Shown: positions 7,425-15,945, numbered from the stretch's first letter. The stretch is 32,594 nucleotides of DNA from an uncultured Clostridia bacterium (GCA_944349655.1 CALVNL010000014.1:1-32594), one strand, 5' to 3'. Notes: a model not told the origin generated them from the letters alone. Translations and numbers: made by a program.

Positions 7425-7453
7425 TTGACCGAAGGGAATATCCGTGTTAAAAT
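7425..7453 (+). promoter_or_regulatory. Promoter that places transcription start at the PEBP start codon
   Basis: TTGACC (7425-7430), a 17-base spacer and TAAAAT (7448-7453). With the usual 6-8 base distance, the transcript begins at about 7460-7462 and the ATG is at 7463, so the mRNA has essentially no leader. No Shine-Dalgarno sequence is visible before the ATG, which agrees. Confidence 0.65.
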
Positions 7454-7462
7454 TTTTACATT

Positions 7463-7972
7463 ATGAAAACTCAATTTACCATTACAAGCAAGGTTTTTAA
7501 GGACGGTATCATTCCCGACAAGTACGGGAAGAGAGGAGAATGCGACGGTTTCGGTATGCCCGTAGTCAGTCCGCCGTTGGAATTCAACGATTTGCCCGAA
7601 GGGACGGTCAGCATAGCTTTGGTGTGCGAGGATAAGGACGCTTTTAAGGTGAGCGGTTTTTCCTGGGTGCATTGGACTGTGGCGAATATCACGACCACGG
7701 CGCTGAAAGAGGACGCTTCCCGCTTTCCCGACGGGTTCGTACAGGGACTGAACAGTTGCTTCAGTATCTTAGGAGGGAGAAGGAATAAAGCCGAAGTAGC
7801 CCGTTACGGCGGTATGGCCCCGCCCGACGCTCCGCACGTTTACGAATTCCACGCCTACGCATTGGACTGTAAACTCGACTTGAAAGACGGGTTTTATATG
7901 AACGATCTATACAAGGCTATGGACGGACACGTTCTTGCCCAAAGCACTTTGAAAGGGCTTTATCGAAACTAA
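7463..7972 (+). CDS. YbhB/YbcL-family PEBP (Raf kinase inhibitor-like) protein
   Basis: This 169-residue protein is of the phosphatidylethanolamine-binding-protein fold, bacterial YbhB/YbcL branch. Landmarks are the opening FTITSKVFKDGIIPDKYG, SPPLEFNDLP, ALVCEDKDA, the WVHWTVANI motif at the ligand pocket, YGGMAPPDAPHVYEFHAYAL and the C-terminal helix LAQSTLKGLY. The family binds small anionic ligands; its physiological role in bacteria is unclear. The ATG at 7463 is needed to include the first conserved strand, and it lies at the predicted transcription start with no ribosome binding site, so translation is probably leaderless. nnr starts 15 bases after its stop, so the two genes are likely cotranscribed. 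Confidence 0.9.
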   Translation: MKTQFTITSKVFKDGIIPDKYGKRGECDGFGMPVVSPPLEFNDLPEGTVSIALVCEDKDAFKVSGFSWVHWTVANITTTALKEDASRFPDGFVQGLNSCFSILGGRRNKAEVARYGGMAPPDAPHVYEFHAYALDCKLDLKDGFYMNDLYKAMDGHVLAQSTLKGLYRN

Positions 7973-7987
7973 CCTTACCGAGTAATT

Positions 7988-9481
7988 ATGATAAGCGTAG
8001 TTTCTGTGGACTCGATGCGTATAAGCGACGCCAAGACTCAAACGGGCGGCACGTCGGGGCGTGAACTTATGTTCCGCGCAGGAAAAGCCATATACGACAG
8101 TTTTGAAAAGAAAGGAAAGACTGCCGTATTATGCGGCAGCGGCAACAACGCAGGCGACGGTTTCGTCGTGGCGTATCTGCTTGCCGAAAAAGGCTACGAA
8201 TGTAAAATTTTTCTTTGTTCCGACCGTTTTTCCGCTGACGGATGGTATTATTTCGAGCGTTGCAAGGAAAAGGGCGTTCCGTACGTTTTTTGTAACGGAG
8301 AAGAGGATTTTTCCTCTTACGCGGTAATAGTCGATTGCCTTCTCGGAACGGGTTTCAAAGGTAAATTAAGCGGACTTTACGCGGAAATCGTAGAAAAAAT
8401 AAACGAGTCCGCTTCCTACGTCGTTTCCGCCGACATCAACAGCGGCTTAAACGGCGACGGAGGCACGGGAGATGTATGCGTAAAAAGCGATCTTACCGTA
8501 AGTATCGGTTTTCCGAAAACGGGACATTTCCTCGGGAAAGCGAAGGACGTCATAGGCAGACTGATAAACGCCGATATAGGAATAAAACTGTATGGGGAAG
8601 AATATAAACTTCTGGAAAAAGAAGACGTAAAAAAGGTCTTTCCCGAAAGGAAGAACTATTCCCACAAGGGTAGTTACGGCTACGTGGGACTGATAGGCGG
8701 CTGTACCCGTTACTGCGGCGCGCCGCGTTTAGCCTTGCACGCCGCCGCGGCTATGCGAGCGGGGGCGGGGGTGGTCAGACTTGCCGTACCCGAAAGCATA
8801 AAATCCGCTTTTTTCAAGGAAGTTACCGAAGCGACGTTGTTTTTTCTGCCCGACGACGGAGAGGGTCTCGTCTTCGACGAAAGCGCTCTCGAGGAATTTT
8901 TAAAAGGGCTTACCTCCGTAACGATAGGTATGGGTTTAGGTAACGGAAAAGATAATTTAAGGATATTAAACTACATATTACATAACTTCAAAGGGACCGT
9001 CATAGTCGACGCCGACGGCTTGAACGCCATAAGTCGCGACCTCGGCGTGTTAAAGGGCAGAACTTGCAAAAATTTAATTTTTACTCCGCACGTAAAGGAG
9101 TTTTCCCGATTGTCGGGATACTCCGCGGAAGAGATACTTGCCGCCCCCGTAGAAAAGGCGAGGGAATTTGCTTCACGTTACGACGTTACGGTTTTACTTA
9201 AAGGAACGGCTACCGTAGTTACCGACGGAAAAGAGGTTTATCTCGTCGACAGGGGGTGTCCCGGGATGGCAACGGCGGGCAGCGGCGACGTCTTAAGCGG
9301 TATTCTTGCCGGTATCTCGGGATACAACGATCCTTTCGATGCCGAGAAAGTCGCTTGCGGAGCGTTTCTCAACGGTTTTGCAGGCGAAACGGCGCAAAGG
9401 AAAATCAATCCCGTAAGTATGACGGCCTCCGACACGGTGAACGCCTTGGCAGACGCCGTGAGCGAAATTTTGAAAAATTAA
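7988..9481 (+). CDS. nnr: Bifunctional NAD(P)HX epimerase / ADP-dependent NAD(P)HX dehydratase
   Basis: This 497-residue fused enzyme repairs hydrated NADH and NADPH. The N-terminal YjeF_N epimerase domain (about residues 1-205) has the GSGNNAGDG loop at 50-58 and VDCLLGTGF with its catalytic Asp. The C-terminal ribokinase-like dehydratase domain (about 220-497) has GSYGYVGLIGG, AAMRAGAGVVRLAVPE, VDADGLNAIS (about 340-349), FTPHVKEFSRLSG and the anion-hole/catalytic motif ATAGSGDVLSG (about 427-437). All expected motifs are intact and the length is normal. Downstream is a strong bidirectional terminator. The ribosome binding site is poor (only GAG upstream), so translation may be coupled to the PEBP gene 15 bases upstream. 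Confidence 0.95.
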   Translation: MISVVSVDSMRISDAKTQTGGTSGRELMFRAGKAIYDSFEKKGKTAVLCGSGNNAGDGFVVAYLLAEKGYECKIFLCSDRFSADGWYYFERCKEKGVPYVFCNGEEDFSSYAVIVDCLLGTGFKGKLSGLYAEIVEKINESASYVVSADINSGLNGDGGTGDVCVKSDLTVSIGFPKTGHFLGKAKDVIGRLINADIGIKLYGEEYKLLEKEDVKKVFPERKNYSHKGSYGYVGLIGGCTRYCGAPRLALHAAAAMRAGAGVVRLAVPESIKSAFFKEVTEATLFFLPDDGEGLVFDESALEEFLKGLTSVTIGMGLGNGKDNLRILNYILHNFKGTVIVDADGLNAISRDLGVLKGRTCKNLIFTPHVKEFSRLSGYSAEEILAAPVEKAREFASRYDVTVLLKGTATVVTDGKEVYLVDRGCPGMATAGSGDVLSGILAGISGYNDPFDAEKVACGAFLNGFAGETAQRKINPVSMTASDTVNALADAVSEILKN

Positions 9482-9524
9482 AGCTAATTTAAAATTATTG
9501 TTTGGAAATAAAAATAAGTATTGC

Positions 9525-9553
9525 AAAAAACCGCTTCTTAATAAGCGGTTTTT
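9525..9553. terminator. Bidirectional terminator between nnr and rubrerythrin
   Basis: An 11-bp perfect stem (9526-9536 with 9543-9553; core ACCGCTT/AAGCGGT) with a 6-base loop, flanked by A on the left arm and T on the right, works in both directions between the two convergent genes. Confidence 0.85.
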
Positions 9554-9582
9554 CGTAATTAAAGGTAGGGTATGAAAATTAT

Positions 9583-10179
9583 TCAGTTCGAGCCGTCCTC
9601 TATAATGAGTTTTATCGAACCTTGGCACGCCTGGCAGACGGGGCATTTCGGGAATGCTTCTTTTGCGGTCATTTCGTAACCGCAGTCGCCGCATTTCCAC
9701 TTGACGGCTTTGGTCTTTTTGTAGAGGGTACCTTTGGTCAGTTGGTCGTAGAGCTGGCTGAAAAGCATTTTGTGGCAGTTTTCTATCTGAACTACGTTTT
9801 CAAACAGTCCCGCAATGTCGGGGAAACCTTCTTCACGGGCGATTTTTGCGTATTCGGGATAGATTTTCGTGGCTTCGTTGTTTTCGTCTTCGGCGGCGAT
9901 ACGCAGGTTTTCGGCGAGGTTCCATTTCTGCTTGAAAGGATATCCGCTGCAAATATCGATGTTGTCTATCAGACCTTCGTCGGCGGTCTGTATGAAGGTG
10001 TAGAACATTCTGGCGTGATGGAATTCCTGATAAATCACGTCTTCCACGAGTAAGGCGATATTCTTGTAACCTTCCTTTTCCGCACCGTATTTCAAGAATT
10101 CGTAACGGGTGCGAGCCATACATTCGCCTGCGTACGCTTTGGCGAGATTGAGATAAGTTTTGCTGTTTTTGAGTTTCAT
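9583..10179 (-). CDS. rbr: Rubrerythrin
   Basis: This 198-residue protein is a classic two-domain rubrerythrin, which reduces hydrogen peroxide in anaerobes using electrons from rubredoxin or NADH:rubredoxin reductase. The ferritin-like di-iron domain (residues 1-150) has Glu19, Glu52-x-x-His55, the DENNEA segment with Glu102, and Glu133-x-x-His136. The C-terminal rubredoxin-type Fe(Cys)4 domain (about 158-195) has Cys163/Cys166 and Cys179/Cys182, with an extra Cys185 next to the second knuckle. GGAGG lies 5 bases before the ATG. The larger ferritin-like gene is 76 bases upstream on the same strand, so the two could be cotranscribed as a peroxide or oxygen defence unit. Confidence 0.95.
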   Translation of the reverse strand: MKLKNSKTYLNLAKAYAGECMARTRYEFLKYGAEKEGYKNIALLVEDVIYQEFHHARMFYTFIQTADEGLIDNIDICSGYPFKQKWNLAENLRIAAEDENNEATKIYPEYAKIAREEGFPDIAGLFENVVQIENCHKMLFSQLYDQLTKGTLYKKTKAVKWKCGDCGYEMTAKEAFPKCPVCQACQGSIKLIIEDGSN

Positions 10180-10255
10180 TTATACCTCCGTTTTTGGAAT
10201 AATTATTTTGTTTCTAAAGGGAAAAAGCTTCTTTTATCGGAATTATATTTTGCTT

Positions 10256-11515
10256 TTAGGCGTAAATTTGTTCTTTCACTCTGCCGAGGGTGGTGTTGTC
10301 CTTTTCACGGTCGCAAAGTACGTTTACGGGATTCGGGGCGATTTCCGAACGGTAGTCCCGTCCGAGTTTTTCCTGTATTGCGGCGATGACTTTATGGCTT
10401 GCCACGTCTCCTATGGTGTTGTTGACTTGCTTTTGGTAATAGAAAAAGTCGCTGTCGTCGGGGACGGAATTTATTTCGGTGTAATCTTCCCTGTCGGAGG
10501 TCAAAGTCACCGTTTCTTTCAGGACGTCCCGTATATAATCTTTTTGAGAGCGGAACATTATAATCTCGGGGAAAGTGCCGTCTTTTATAACTTCAGAACG
10601 GTCTCTTTTTTCGATATTTTCGAAAAGCTCGGCGGCTTTGTGCAGATGAGCTATTTCGCAGACGAGGTGCTGTTCCCAGATTTTCTTGACGTGAGGATCG
10701 GTCTCGTCGGAATAAAGAGAGTAGTAAAGATAGCACTCGGTGTATTCGTGCATCAGGAGATTTTCGGCAAAAGTCATTCTCGGGTCGAGCAAACTCCCGT
10801 AATGAGTGACGTGCTGTTCCTCTATCATACCTATTTCCGAGTAAAGCTGACGGCCGAGGTCGTTGGTGTAGAATTGCGCCTGGTTCATATAATAATTCAT
10901 CGTCTGCTGTTCGGCGGCGGTGATTATGGCGGCGTCGAGTTTCTCGAGAGGGGTCGCTACGGAATTGTCGCAGAATCGTCTTACGTCGTCGGCGGGATAC
11001 CTGTGTTCGCTTACGGTAGGTCTGCCGGGGGTGATCTCGGTGTAATCGCCCACCAGCGTTTCGGCGTGAATCCCGGTATCGAGTTCGAGAAGGTTGGCGT
11101 AACGGTAAAGGTGGTCGAAGTCTTCCAGCAAAGCGAAGTCGAAAGCCTGTTTCAGGTATCCTTGATGGCGGCGGGCAAAAATCGCCGTCAGATCCACGGC
11201 GAGCTGTTCGTAACCTATGGTGGTCTCCAGGACGGTCTCGTTCAGCGGTTTGAGACAGGCGATGCGTTTTTGCTGTTGCTGTTCCTGTCTGCGGGTGACG
11301 GCGAGGAAACGGCGGACGTCGTTATCGCTGCAGGAACGGTGAAAGGCGTGGCTGAAACGCACCGCTTCGAATTCCGCTCCGTTAGCCAAAATACACCTTA
11401 CCCTGGTGTAAGGATCGGCGTCGCATTTGTCGTAAGGACGGGGATACATTTTTTCCCAGTCCATAAACAGAGAGTCTAAGTTTTCGCATTTTTCTTTGAA
11501 GGGATTAAAATTCAT
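10256..11515 (-). CDS. Unrecognised 419-residue protein with a probable ferritin-like di-iron domain
   Basis: I do not recognise a named family. The strand choice is supported by AAGGAG 8 bases before the ATG. The central region is helical and shows the ferritin/rubrerythrin ligand order: Glu202 in TAAEQQTMNY, Glu232-x-x-His235 in IEEQHVTHY, Glu257 or Glu260 in LMHEYTECYLYY, and Glu287-x-x-His290 in CEIAHLH. The spacing between each first Glu and the ExxH that follows (30, and 27-30, residues) is that of a di-iron four-helix bundle. An earlier helical part (about 97-145) contains Glu103 and EDFDH (131-135) and may add helices. The first 95 residues are polar, with a QEQQQQK stretch near 77-83. 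It lacks a rubredoxin domain and membrane segments. Being 76 bases upstream of rubrerythrin on the same strand supports an oxidative-stress or iron-related role. The di-iron call is an inference from motif spacing. Confidence 0.65.
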   Translation of the reverse strand: MNFNPFKEKCENLDSLFMDWEKMYPRPYDKCDADPYTRVRCILANGAEFEAVRFSHAFHRSCSDNDVRRFLAVTRRQEQQQQKRIACLKPLNETVLETTIGYEQLAVDLTAIFARRHQGYLKQAFDFALLEDFDHLYRYANLLELDTGIHAETLVGDYTEITPGRPTVSEHRYPADDVRRFCDNSVATPLEKLDAAIITAAEQQTMNYYMNQAQFYTNDLGRQLYSEIGMIEEQHVTHYGSLLDPRMTFAENLLMHEYTECYLYYSLYSDETDPHVKKIWEQHLVCEIAHLHKAAELFENIEKRDRSEVIKDGTFPEIIMFRSQKDYIRDVLKETVTLTSDREDYTEINSVPDDSDFFYYQKQVNNTIGDVASHKVIAAIQEKLGRDYRSEIAPNPVNVLCDREKDNTTLGRVKEQIYA

Positions 11516-11574
11516 ATACGGATCTCCTTATTTTGTTCGGAGAGATTATTGCCTTAAATTTCTGACCTTATACG

Positions 11575-11603
11575 TTGCACTTCGGGTGGAAAAGTGATAT
11601 TAT
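11575..11603 (+). promoter_or_regulatory. Promoter of mnmA
   Basis: TTGCAC (11575-11580), a 17-base spacer and TATTAT (11598-11603). The predicted start near 11610 gives a leader of about 14 bases with AGGAAAGGCAGG as ribosome binding region. Confidence 0.6.
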
Positions 11604-11623
11604 TTTAGGAAAGGCAGGTGTGA

Positions 11624-12700
11624 ATGAAAAAAACCGTAGCGGTAGGAATGAGCGGAGGCGTGGACAGCAGCGTGGCGGCGTTGCTTCTGAAGGAGCAAGG
11701 TTACGACGTCATAGGGCTTTTTATGCACAACTGGAAGGAAAGCGCGGGAGGTTACTGTAACGCCGAGGAAGACTACGCCGATGTGAGAAGAGTGGCCGGA
11801 GTTCTCGGAATACCTTATTATACCGTGGATTTCAGTCAGGAATATCTGGACAACGTGTTTTCGTTGTTTCTGAACGAGTACCGTGCAGGCAGAACGCCTA
11901 ATCCCGACGTTTTGTGCAATCGGGAGATAAAATTCGGAGTGTTCAAGGAAAAAGCCGAACAAATAGGAGCCGATTTCATCGCGACGGGACATTATTGCGG
12001 AGTGAAGAGAGAAAACGGCAGGACTTACCTTACCCGTGCCTCGGACGAAAACAAGGATCAGACGTATTTTCTGAATCAGGTTCACGAAGAACAGATAAAA
12101 AACGTCCTTTTTCCGTTGGAAAAACTGACTAAACCCGAAGTCAGGGCTATTGCGGAAAAATACGGACTCGCCACCGCAAAGAAAAAGGACAGCACGGGGA
12201 TATGTTTTATCGGAGAAAGGAATTTCCGTAAATTCATGAACGAATACCTGCCGATGAAGAAAGGGGAAATAAAAACGCTGGACGGCAGGACGGTAGGCGA
12301 ACACGAAGGCGTTTTCTTCTATACCATAGGTCAGCATAAAGGTTTCGGACTGGGGGGAGTAAAAGGCGAAAGCAATTCCGAACCCTGGTATATTATAGAT
12401 AAGGACGTCAAAAACAATATTCTTTACGTAAATCAAGGGGAATGCGAGGAACTCTTCTCCAAAGCGTTGAAAACCGAAGGGTTTAATTTTATTACCGAAG
12501 ATATCCCCGACGGGAAAGAGGTTTTGGCGAGGATACGACACCGTCAGCCTTTACAGAAAGCGGTATTTTATTCCGACGGAGAGGGTGCGAGGATAGTGTT
12601 CGAGGAAAAACAACGTGCGATAACTCCGGGGCAGTATTGCGTACTTTACGACGGACAGGTGTGTTTGGGGGGCGGAGTCATAGCCGAGAAGGGAAACTGA
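11624..12700 (+). CDS. mnmA: tRNA-specific 2-thiouridylase MnmA
   Basis: This 358-residue enzyme inserts sulfur at C2 of the wobble uridine of tRNA-Lys, -Glu and -Gln, using ATP and a persulfide relayed from a cysteine desulfurase. The PP-loop SGGVDSS is at residues 10-16. The catalytic cysteines are Cys98 in NPDVLCNREIKFG and Cys194 in DSTGICFIGER; ATGHY and the C-terminal beta-barrel domain (FYTIGQHKGFGLGG through PGQYCVLYDG) are present. Length matches the family. No cysteine desulfurase gene is adjacent in this window. It is a single-gene unit with its own promoter, closed by a bidirectional terminator. Confidence 0.97.
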   Translation: MKKTVAVGMSGGVDSSVAALLLKEQGYDVIGLFMHNWKESAGGYCNAEEDYADVRRVAGVLGIPYYTVDFSQEYLDNVFSLFLNEYRAGRTPNPDVLCNREIKFGVFKEKAEQIGADFIATGHYCGVKRENGRTYLTRASDENKDQTYFLNQVHEEQIKNVLFPLEKLTKPEVRAIAEKYGLATAKKKDSTGICFIGERNFRKFMNEYLPMKKGEIKTLDGRTVGEHEGVFFYTIGQHKGFGLGGVKGESNSEPWYIIDKDVKNNILYVNQGECEELFSKALKTEGFNFITEDIPDGKEVLARIRHRQPLQKAVFYSDGEGARIVFEEKQRAITPGQYCVLYDGQVCLGGGVIAEKGN

Positions 12701-12765
12701 GTTTTTATCGGAGAGTGTATTTTTTTCCGATAAAGTTACGCAATTTCAGTAAAATAATTAGAAAC

Positions 12766-12798
12766 AAAAAAGCGGTTTTCGATTGAAAACCGCTTTTT
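12766..12798. terminator. Bidirectional terminator between mnmA and the ABC transporter gene
   Basis: A 14-bp perfect stem (12767-12780 with 12785-12798; core AGCGGTTTTC/GAAAACCGCT) around a GATT loop has an A-rich left flank and T-rich right flank, so it can stop both convergent transcripts. Confidence 0.88.
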
Positions 12799-12819
12799 GA
12801 GTACATCTCGGAACAGAGA

Positions 12820-15800
12820 TTATCTTCGTATGGCGTCTATCGGTTTTTTGCGGGAAATCCGATATGACGGGACGAAACTTGCAATCAAAGCAACGCCTAC
12901 GCTTATAGCCAGCATTATACCGAGTTGTCGAATGCCGAAGTTCAGGATGGTGAGAGCGAAGTTGTATTGATTGCGGAGGGTGTTGTTGATGATGAAGACA
13001 GCCGCCACCGTGGCTATTACGCTTAAAACGAAGTTTATCAAAGCGATTATCAAACTTTCGTTGGCGAAAATTCCGTAAACGTCGCCGCTTTTTGCGCCGA
13101 CGGCTCTTAAGATACCGATTTCGTGTTTTTTGTACGCCACGCTGGAAGAGATGAAGTTAGTGAGCATCAACGCCGAAAACGCCGCCAGCGCAAGACCTAC
13201 GTAAAGGAAAACTTTGGCTAACGTTTCCACGAGGTTGTTCACGGTGTTGAGGGTGGACATAACGCCGTTCTGAATACGGTAGAAGGTATCGTTTATCGGA
13301 TCGGCATAATTGAGGTCGATTGCGGAACGGAGTTTTGCGTTGTCGTCGAGATAAGCTATGGCAAAGGAATATTTCCCCGAATTCAGAGAGATAACGGAGT
13401 CGTAATCGCTTTCCGACAGAGCTATGCTGTAGTCTTCCGAGTTAGAGTTATTGTCGAAATGGTGGAAATATATGCCTTTGATAACAGTCCTTCTGTTTTC
13501 GTAAAAATTATCCGAATTGTAGGAAAAGTCGAAAGCTAAGTTTGTTAAGGAGGCAAAAACGTTTCTCGATTCCAGGTAAGAAGCGTATTTTTCCAACGTG
13601 TATTTTTGGCGGAACGCTTTGTATGCCGAAGGATTTTCGGAGATAGCCTTGTCGAACAAAGCCTGAAGTTCGTTTTCATAGAAATCGTCGTAGTTTTCCA
13701 CGGTTACGCCTTGGGGAAGAAGTCCCGCGTCGGCTAATTTTTGCGGTTCTATCTGCATAAAGGAGTAGGATGAAATATCGCTGCTTTCCATAAAAATCGA
13801 AGTGATATTTTCGTCTTCGGGATATCTATAACTCAGTAAATTAAAGAAATTTGCCGCGCTTATCAGAACTTCGCCTTTTTCGAGGGAAGTTTTCCCTTCT
13901 TCGAAAAACATCGTGTCGAGTTCGGAACTCATTTTTCCGAAATTGGCGATAGCGTTTATTGCGTTAAGGGAAAAATAAATATTCAGAGCGGGGTCGGAAT
14001 AGTGCATATTTACCGAGGCGTTGCCTTTTGTCAAGTCGGTATATTTAGCTGAGTCGGCTTCGGATTTGAATAAAACGTCGTCGAAAAATCCTTTCTTAAC
14101 GAAAGCCATTCCGTGATAACCGTATTTTACCGTGGTTTCCAGTTCGCTTGTCAGGAACATAAGAGAAAGCGCGTTGGGATTTTTTTCTTTCAGGGCAGAA
14201 AAATGGTCGGAATCGAGTTTGGTATCGATAATTGCGGTAATGCGGAATTGACCCGAGGTAGAGAAAACGTTTTCGTAAAATCCCGAAAAGACGGTGGGGT
14301 TCTTAGCGAGGAACGCTTCGGGGGAGGTTATTTCCGAGGAGGCGATTTCCTGATTGTTGTTACGGTATCCGTAGTTGACGAACATTTCGTAATAATAATA
14401 TGAAATAGCTACTTCGTCGTAAGAAGAAGGTAAGGTGCCGTAAACGGTAAAACCTGCTTTTTGGAACAAATCGGGGTCGGTTTCGGTAACTCCGCCTAAA
14501 CTCGTTACCGAATAATAATAATTCTGTTGCGATCCGTCCAAAAGATTATCGGTCACGGAAAGGCGAGAATTATAAGACGAATCGGAATAAACAGGGGTAA
14601 ATTCAAGTGCTGTTTTTTCGTTAAGCAAAATCAGATCCGTTTCATCCATTTTTATGTTTCTCGTGCCGTAATAATCGTCGTTTTCATTGTATTTGAATTG
14701 CTGATTTTTCTGAAAAGCGATACCGTTTATGCCGGAGTCCACGATGGAACTGTAGGTAGAGTCGTATTTGTCGTAAGAAGCTATGGTGTCGGCAAGTCCG
14801 AACATAGTGAAAGCGACGACGGAAAGAATTATCGTCACGATAAGACGGACGGGTTTGCTTTTCAATCCGCTTGCGCCGATTTTGAAAGAATTTTTGAAGG
14901 GCAGGCGGCTTTTTATGAGACGGAAACTTTTCTTGTCGGAATAGACTATTTTGCTTTCGTCGGTAGCCTTGAAACTTTCTTTGTTGCCGTCCTCGTCTAT
15001 ACGGGCAAAACGCTTGAGATCCTTATTGGACTTTTCGTCGGTGGAGATAAGGGCTTCGTTGTCCTTAAGGTACTTGTTGAGGACGGGCAGATCTTCTTCG
15101 GTAAGGGTGTAGCCTTTCTTTATACGGATGATTTTATCGTCGATAACGCTGAGCCCTTTGCCTACGGTTTTTGCCTGGGCGGAATATTTTTCGATGTCGC
15201 TTATAACCACTCCGTCCTTGAATTCGATAACTCTGTCGCCGTAAAGTTCGGCAAAATCCCTGTCGTGGGTGACGACGATGACGAGTTTGTCGCGGGAAAG
15301 TTTTTTCAGAGTATCGAAAACCTGCAGTCCGGTATTGCTGTCCAAAGCTCCTGTGGGTTCGTCGGCAAGGATAATCTCGGGGTCTTTGACCAAGGCTCTC
15401 GCGATAGCCACTCTCTGTTTCTGACCTCCGGAAAGTTCGGCGGGTTTACGGTTGCCGTAACCGGAAAGATCCACTTCGGTAAGGATTTTTTCCACGGCGT
15501 CTTTGGTGGCTTTCTTGCCTTGCAGTTCCAACGCAAGGGCGATGTTGGCGGCTACGTTGAACTCGTTGAGGATGTTGTATTCCTGAAAAATAAATCCGAG
15601 ATATGTATTACGATAACTGTCGAAATCGCTTTGAGAAAAGTTTTTGCTGGATTTTCCTTTGATTATTATTTCGCCGTCGTCGTAATTGTCCAGTCCTCCC
15701 ATAACGTTGAGAAGGGTGGACTTACCGCTGCCGGATTTTCCGAGAATAAAAACCATTCCTTTTTCGGGAAACTTCAAACTAACGTCTTTAAGGGCGGTCA

Positions 15801-15855
15801 CCGGCACGCCTTTTTTGGGGCGGTAGACCTTGTATAGATTTTTTACTTCTAACAT
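12820..15855 (-). CDS. Fused ABC transporter: MacB/LolD-type ATPase plus FtsX-type permease
   Basis: This 1011-residue protein starts with a complete nucleotide-binding domain (about 1-225): Walker A GKSGSGKST at 39-47, Q-loop Gln91, signature LSGGQ at 141-145, Walker B IILADE at 161-166 and His197. A charged cytoplasmic linker (about 225-330), one membrane segment (about 336-356) and a very large extracytoplasmic region (about 360-870, rich in Tyr, Ser and Asn) follow. Three C-terminal membrane segments (about 878-905, 932-958 and 977-998) carry the FtsX signature around KKHEIGILRAVGA. One ATPase and four membrane helices per chain is the MacB plan, with the ATPase fused at the N-terminus; it should work as a homodimer. 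MacB-type proteins are mechanotransmission machines for peptides, antibiotics or lipoproteins; the substrate here is unknown. AGGAGG precedes the ATG and a good promoter lies at 15917-15945. Confidence 0.92.
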   Translation of the reverse strand: MLEVKNLYKVYRPKKGVPVTALKDVSLKFPEKGMVFILGKSGSGKSTLLNVMGGLDNYDDGEIIIKGKSSKNFSQSDFDSYRNTYLGFIFQEYNILNEFNVAANIALALELQGKKATKDAVEKILTEVDLSGYGNRKPAELSGGQKQRVAIARALVKDPEIILADEPTGALDSNTGLQVFDTLKKLSRDKLVIVVTHDRDFAELYGDRVIEFKDGVVISDIEKYSAQAKTVGKGLSVIDDKIIRIKKGYTLTEEDLPVLNKYLKDNEALISTDEKSNKDLKRFARIDEDGNKESFKATDESKIVYSDKKSFRLIKSRLPFKNSFKIGASGLKSKPVRLIVTIILSVVAFTMFGLADTIASYDKYDSTYSSIVDSGINGIAFQKNQQFKYNENDDYYGTRNIKMDETDLILLNEKTALEFTPVYSDSSYNSRLSVTDNLLDGSQQNYYYSVTSLGGVTETDPDLFQKAGFTVYGTLPSSYDEVAISYYYYEMFVNYGYRNNNQEIASSEITSPEAFLAKNPTVFSGFYENVFSTSGQFRITAIIDTKLDSDHFSALKEKNPNALSLMFLTSELETTVKYGYHGMAFVKKGFFDDVLFKSEADSAKYTDLTKGNASVNMHYSDPALNIYFSLNAINAIANFGKMSSELDTMFFEEGKTSLEKGEVLISAANFFNLLSYRYPEDENITSIFMESSDISSYSFMQIEPQKLADAGLLPQGVTVENYDDFYENELQALFDKAISENPSAYKAFRQKYTLEKYASYLESRNVFASLTNLAFDFSYNSDNFYENRRTVIKGIYFHHFDNNSNSEDYSIALSESDYDSVISLNSGKYSFAIAYLDDNAKLRSAIDLNYADPINDTFYRIQNGVMSTLNTVNNLVETLAKVFLYVGLALAAFSALMLTNFISSSVAYKKHEIGILRAVGAKSGDVYGIFANESLIIALINFVLSVIATVAAVFIINNTLRNQYNFALTILNFGIRQLGIMLAISVGVALIASFVPSYRISRKKPIDAIRR

Positions 15856-15879
15856 AATTCCTCCTAAATATGTATTTAT

Positions 15880-15903
15880 GGCGTTAACGCCTTTCCCGAA
15901 AGG
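15880..15903. promoter_or_regulatory. Paired palindromes in the leader of the ABC transporter gene, possible operator
   Basis: A perfect 12-base palindrome GGCGTTAACGCC (15880-15891) abuts an inverted repeat CCTTTC/GAAAGG (15890-15903) just downstream of the predicted minus-strand transcription start (about 15910). Either could be a dimeric repressor site or an mRNA structure. No regulator gene adjoins the transporter. Confidence 0.35.
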
Positions 15904-15916
15904 AAAAGACCTATCG

Positions 15917-15945
15917 ATTATAACAGTATTTTATGCCTTTGACAA
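15917..15945 (-). promoter_or_regulatory. Promoter of the ABC transporter gene
   Basis: On the minus strand, TTGTCA (plus 15940-15945), a 17-base spacer and a perfect TATAAT (plus 15917-15922). The leader would be about 55 bases and contains the palindromes at 15880-15903. Confidence 0.65.

Noticed and set aside
10160-11479. Plus-strand 439-codon open frame opposite the 419-residue ferritin-like gene
   Set aside because: The minus strand has AAGGAG before its ATG and shows ExxH metal motifs; the plus frame starts inside the rubrerythrin leader, lacks a ribosome site and has shadow-like composition.
12704-12734. Second inverted repeat after mnmA (TTTATCGGA/TCCGATAAA) as a terminator
   Set aside because: The 9-bp stem is real, but no T run follows on either strand; the hairpin at 12766-12798 is the credible terminator.
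14527-15837. Plus-strand 436-codon open frame opposite the ABC transporter
   Set aside because: The minus strand carries all ABC ATPase motifs here; codon bias leaves long antisense frames open in this genome.
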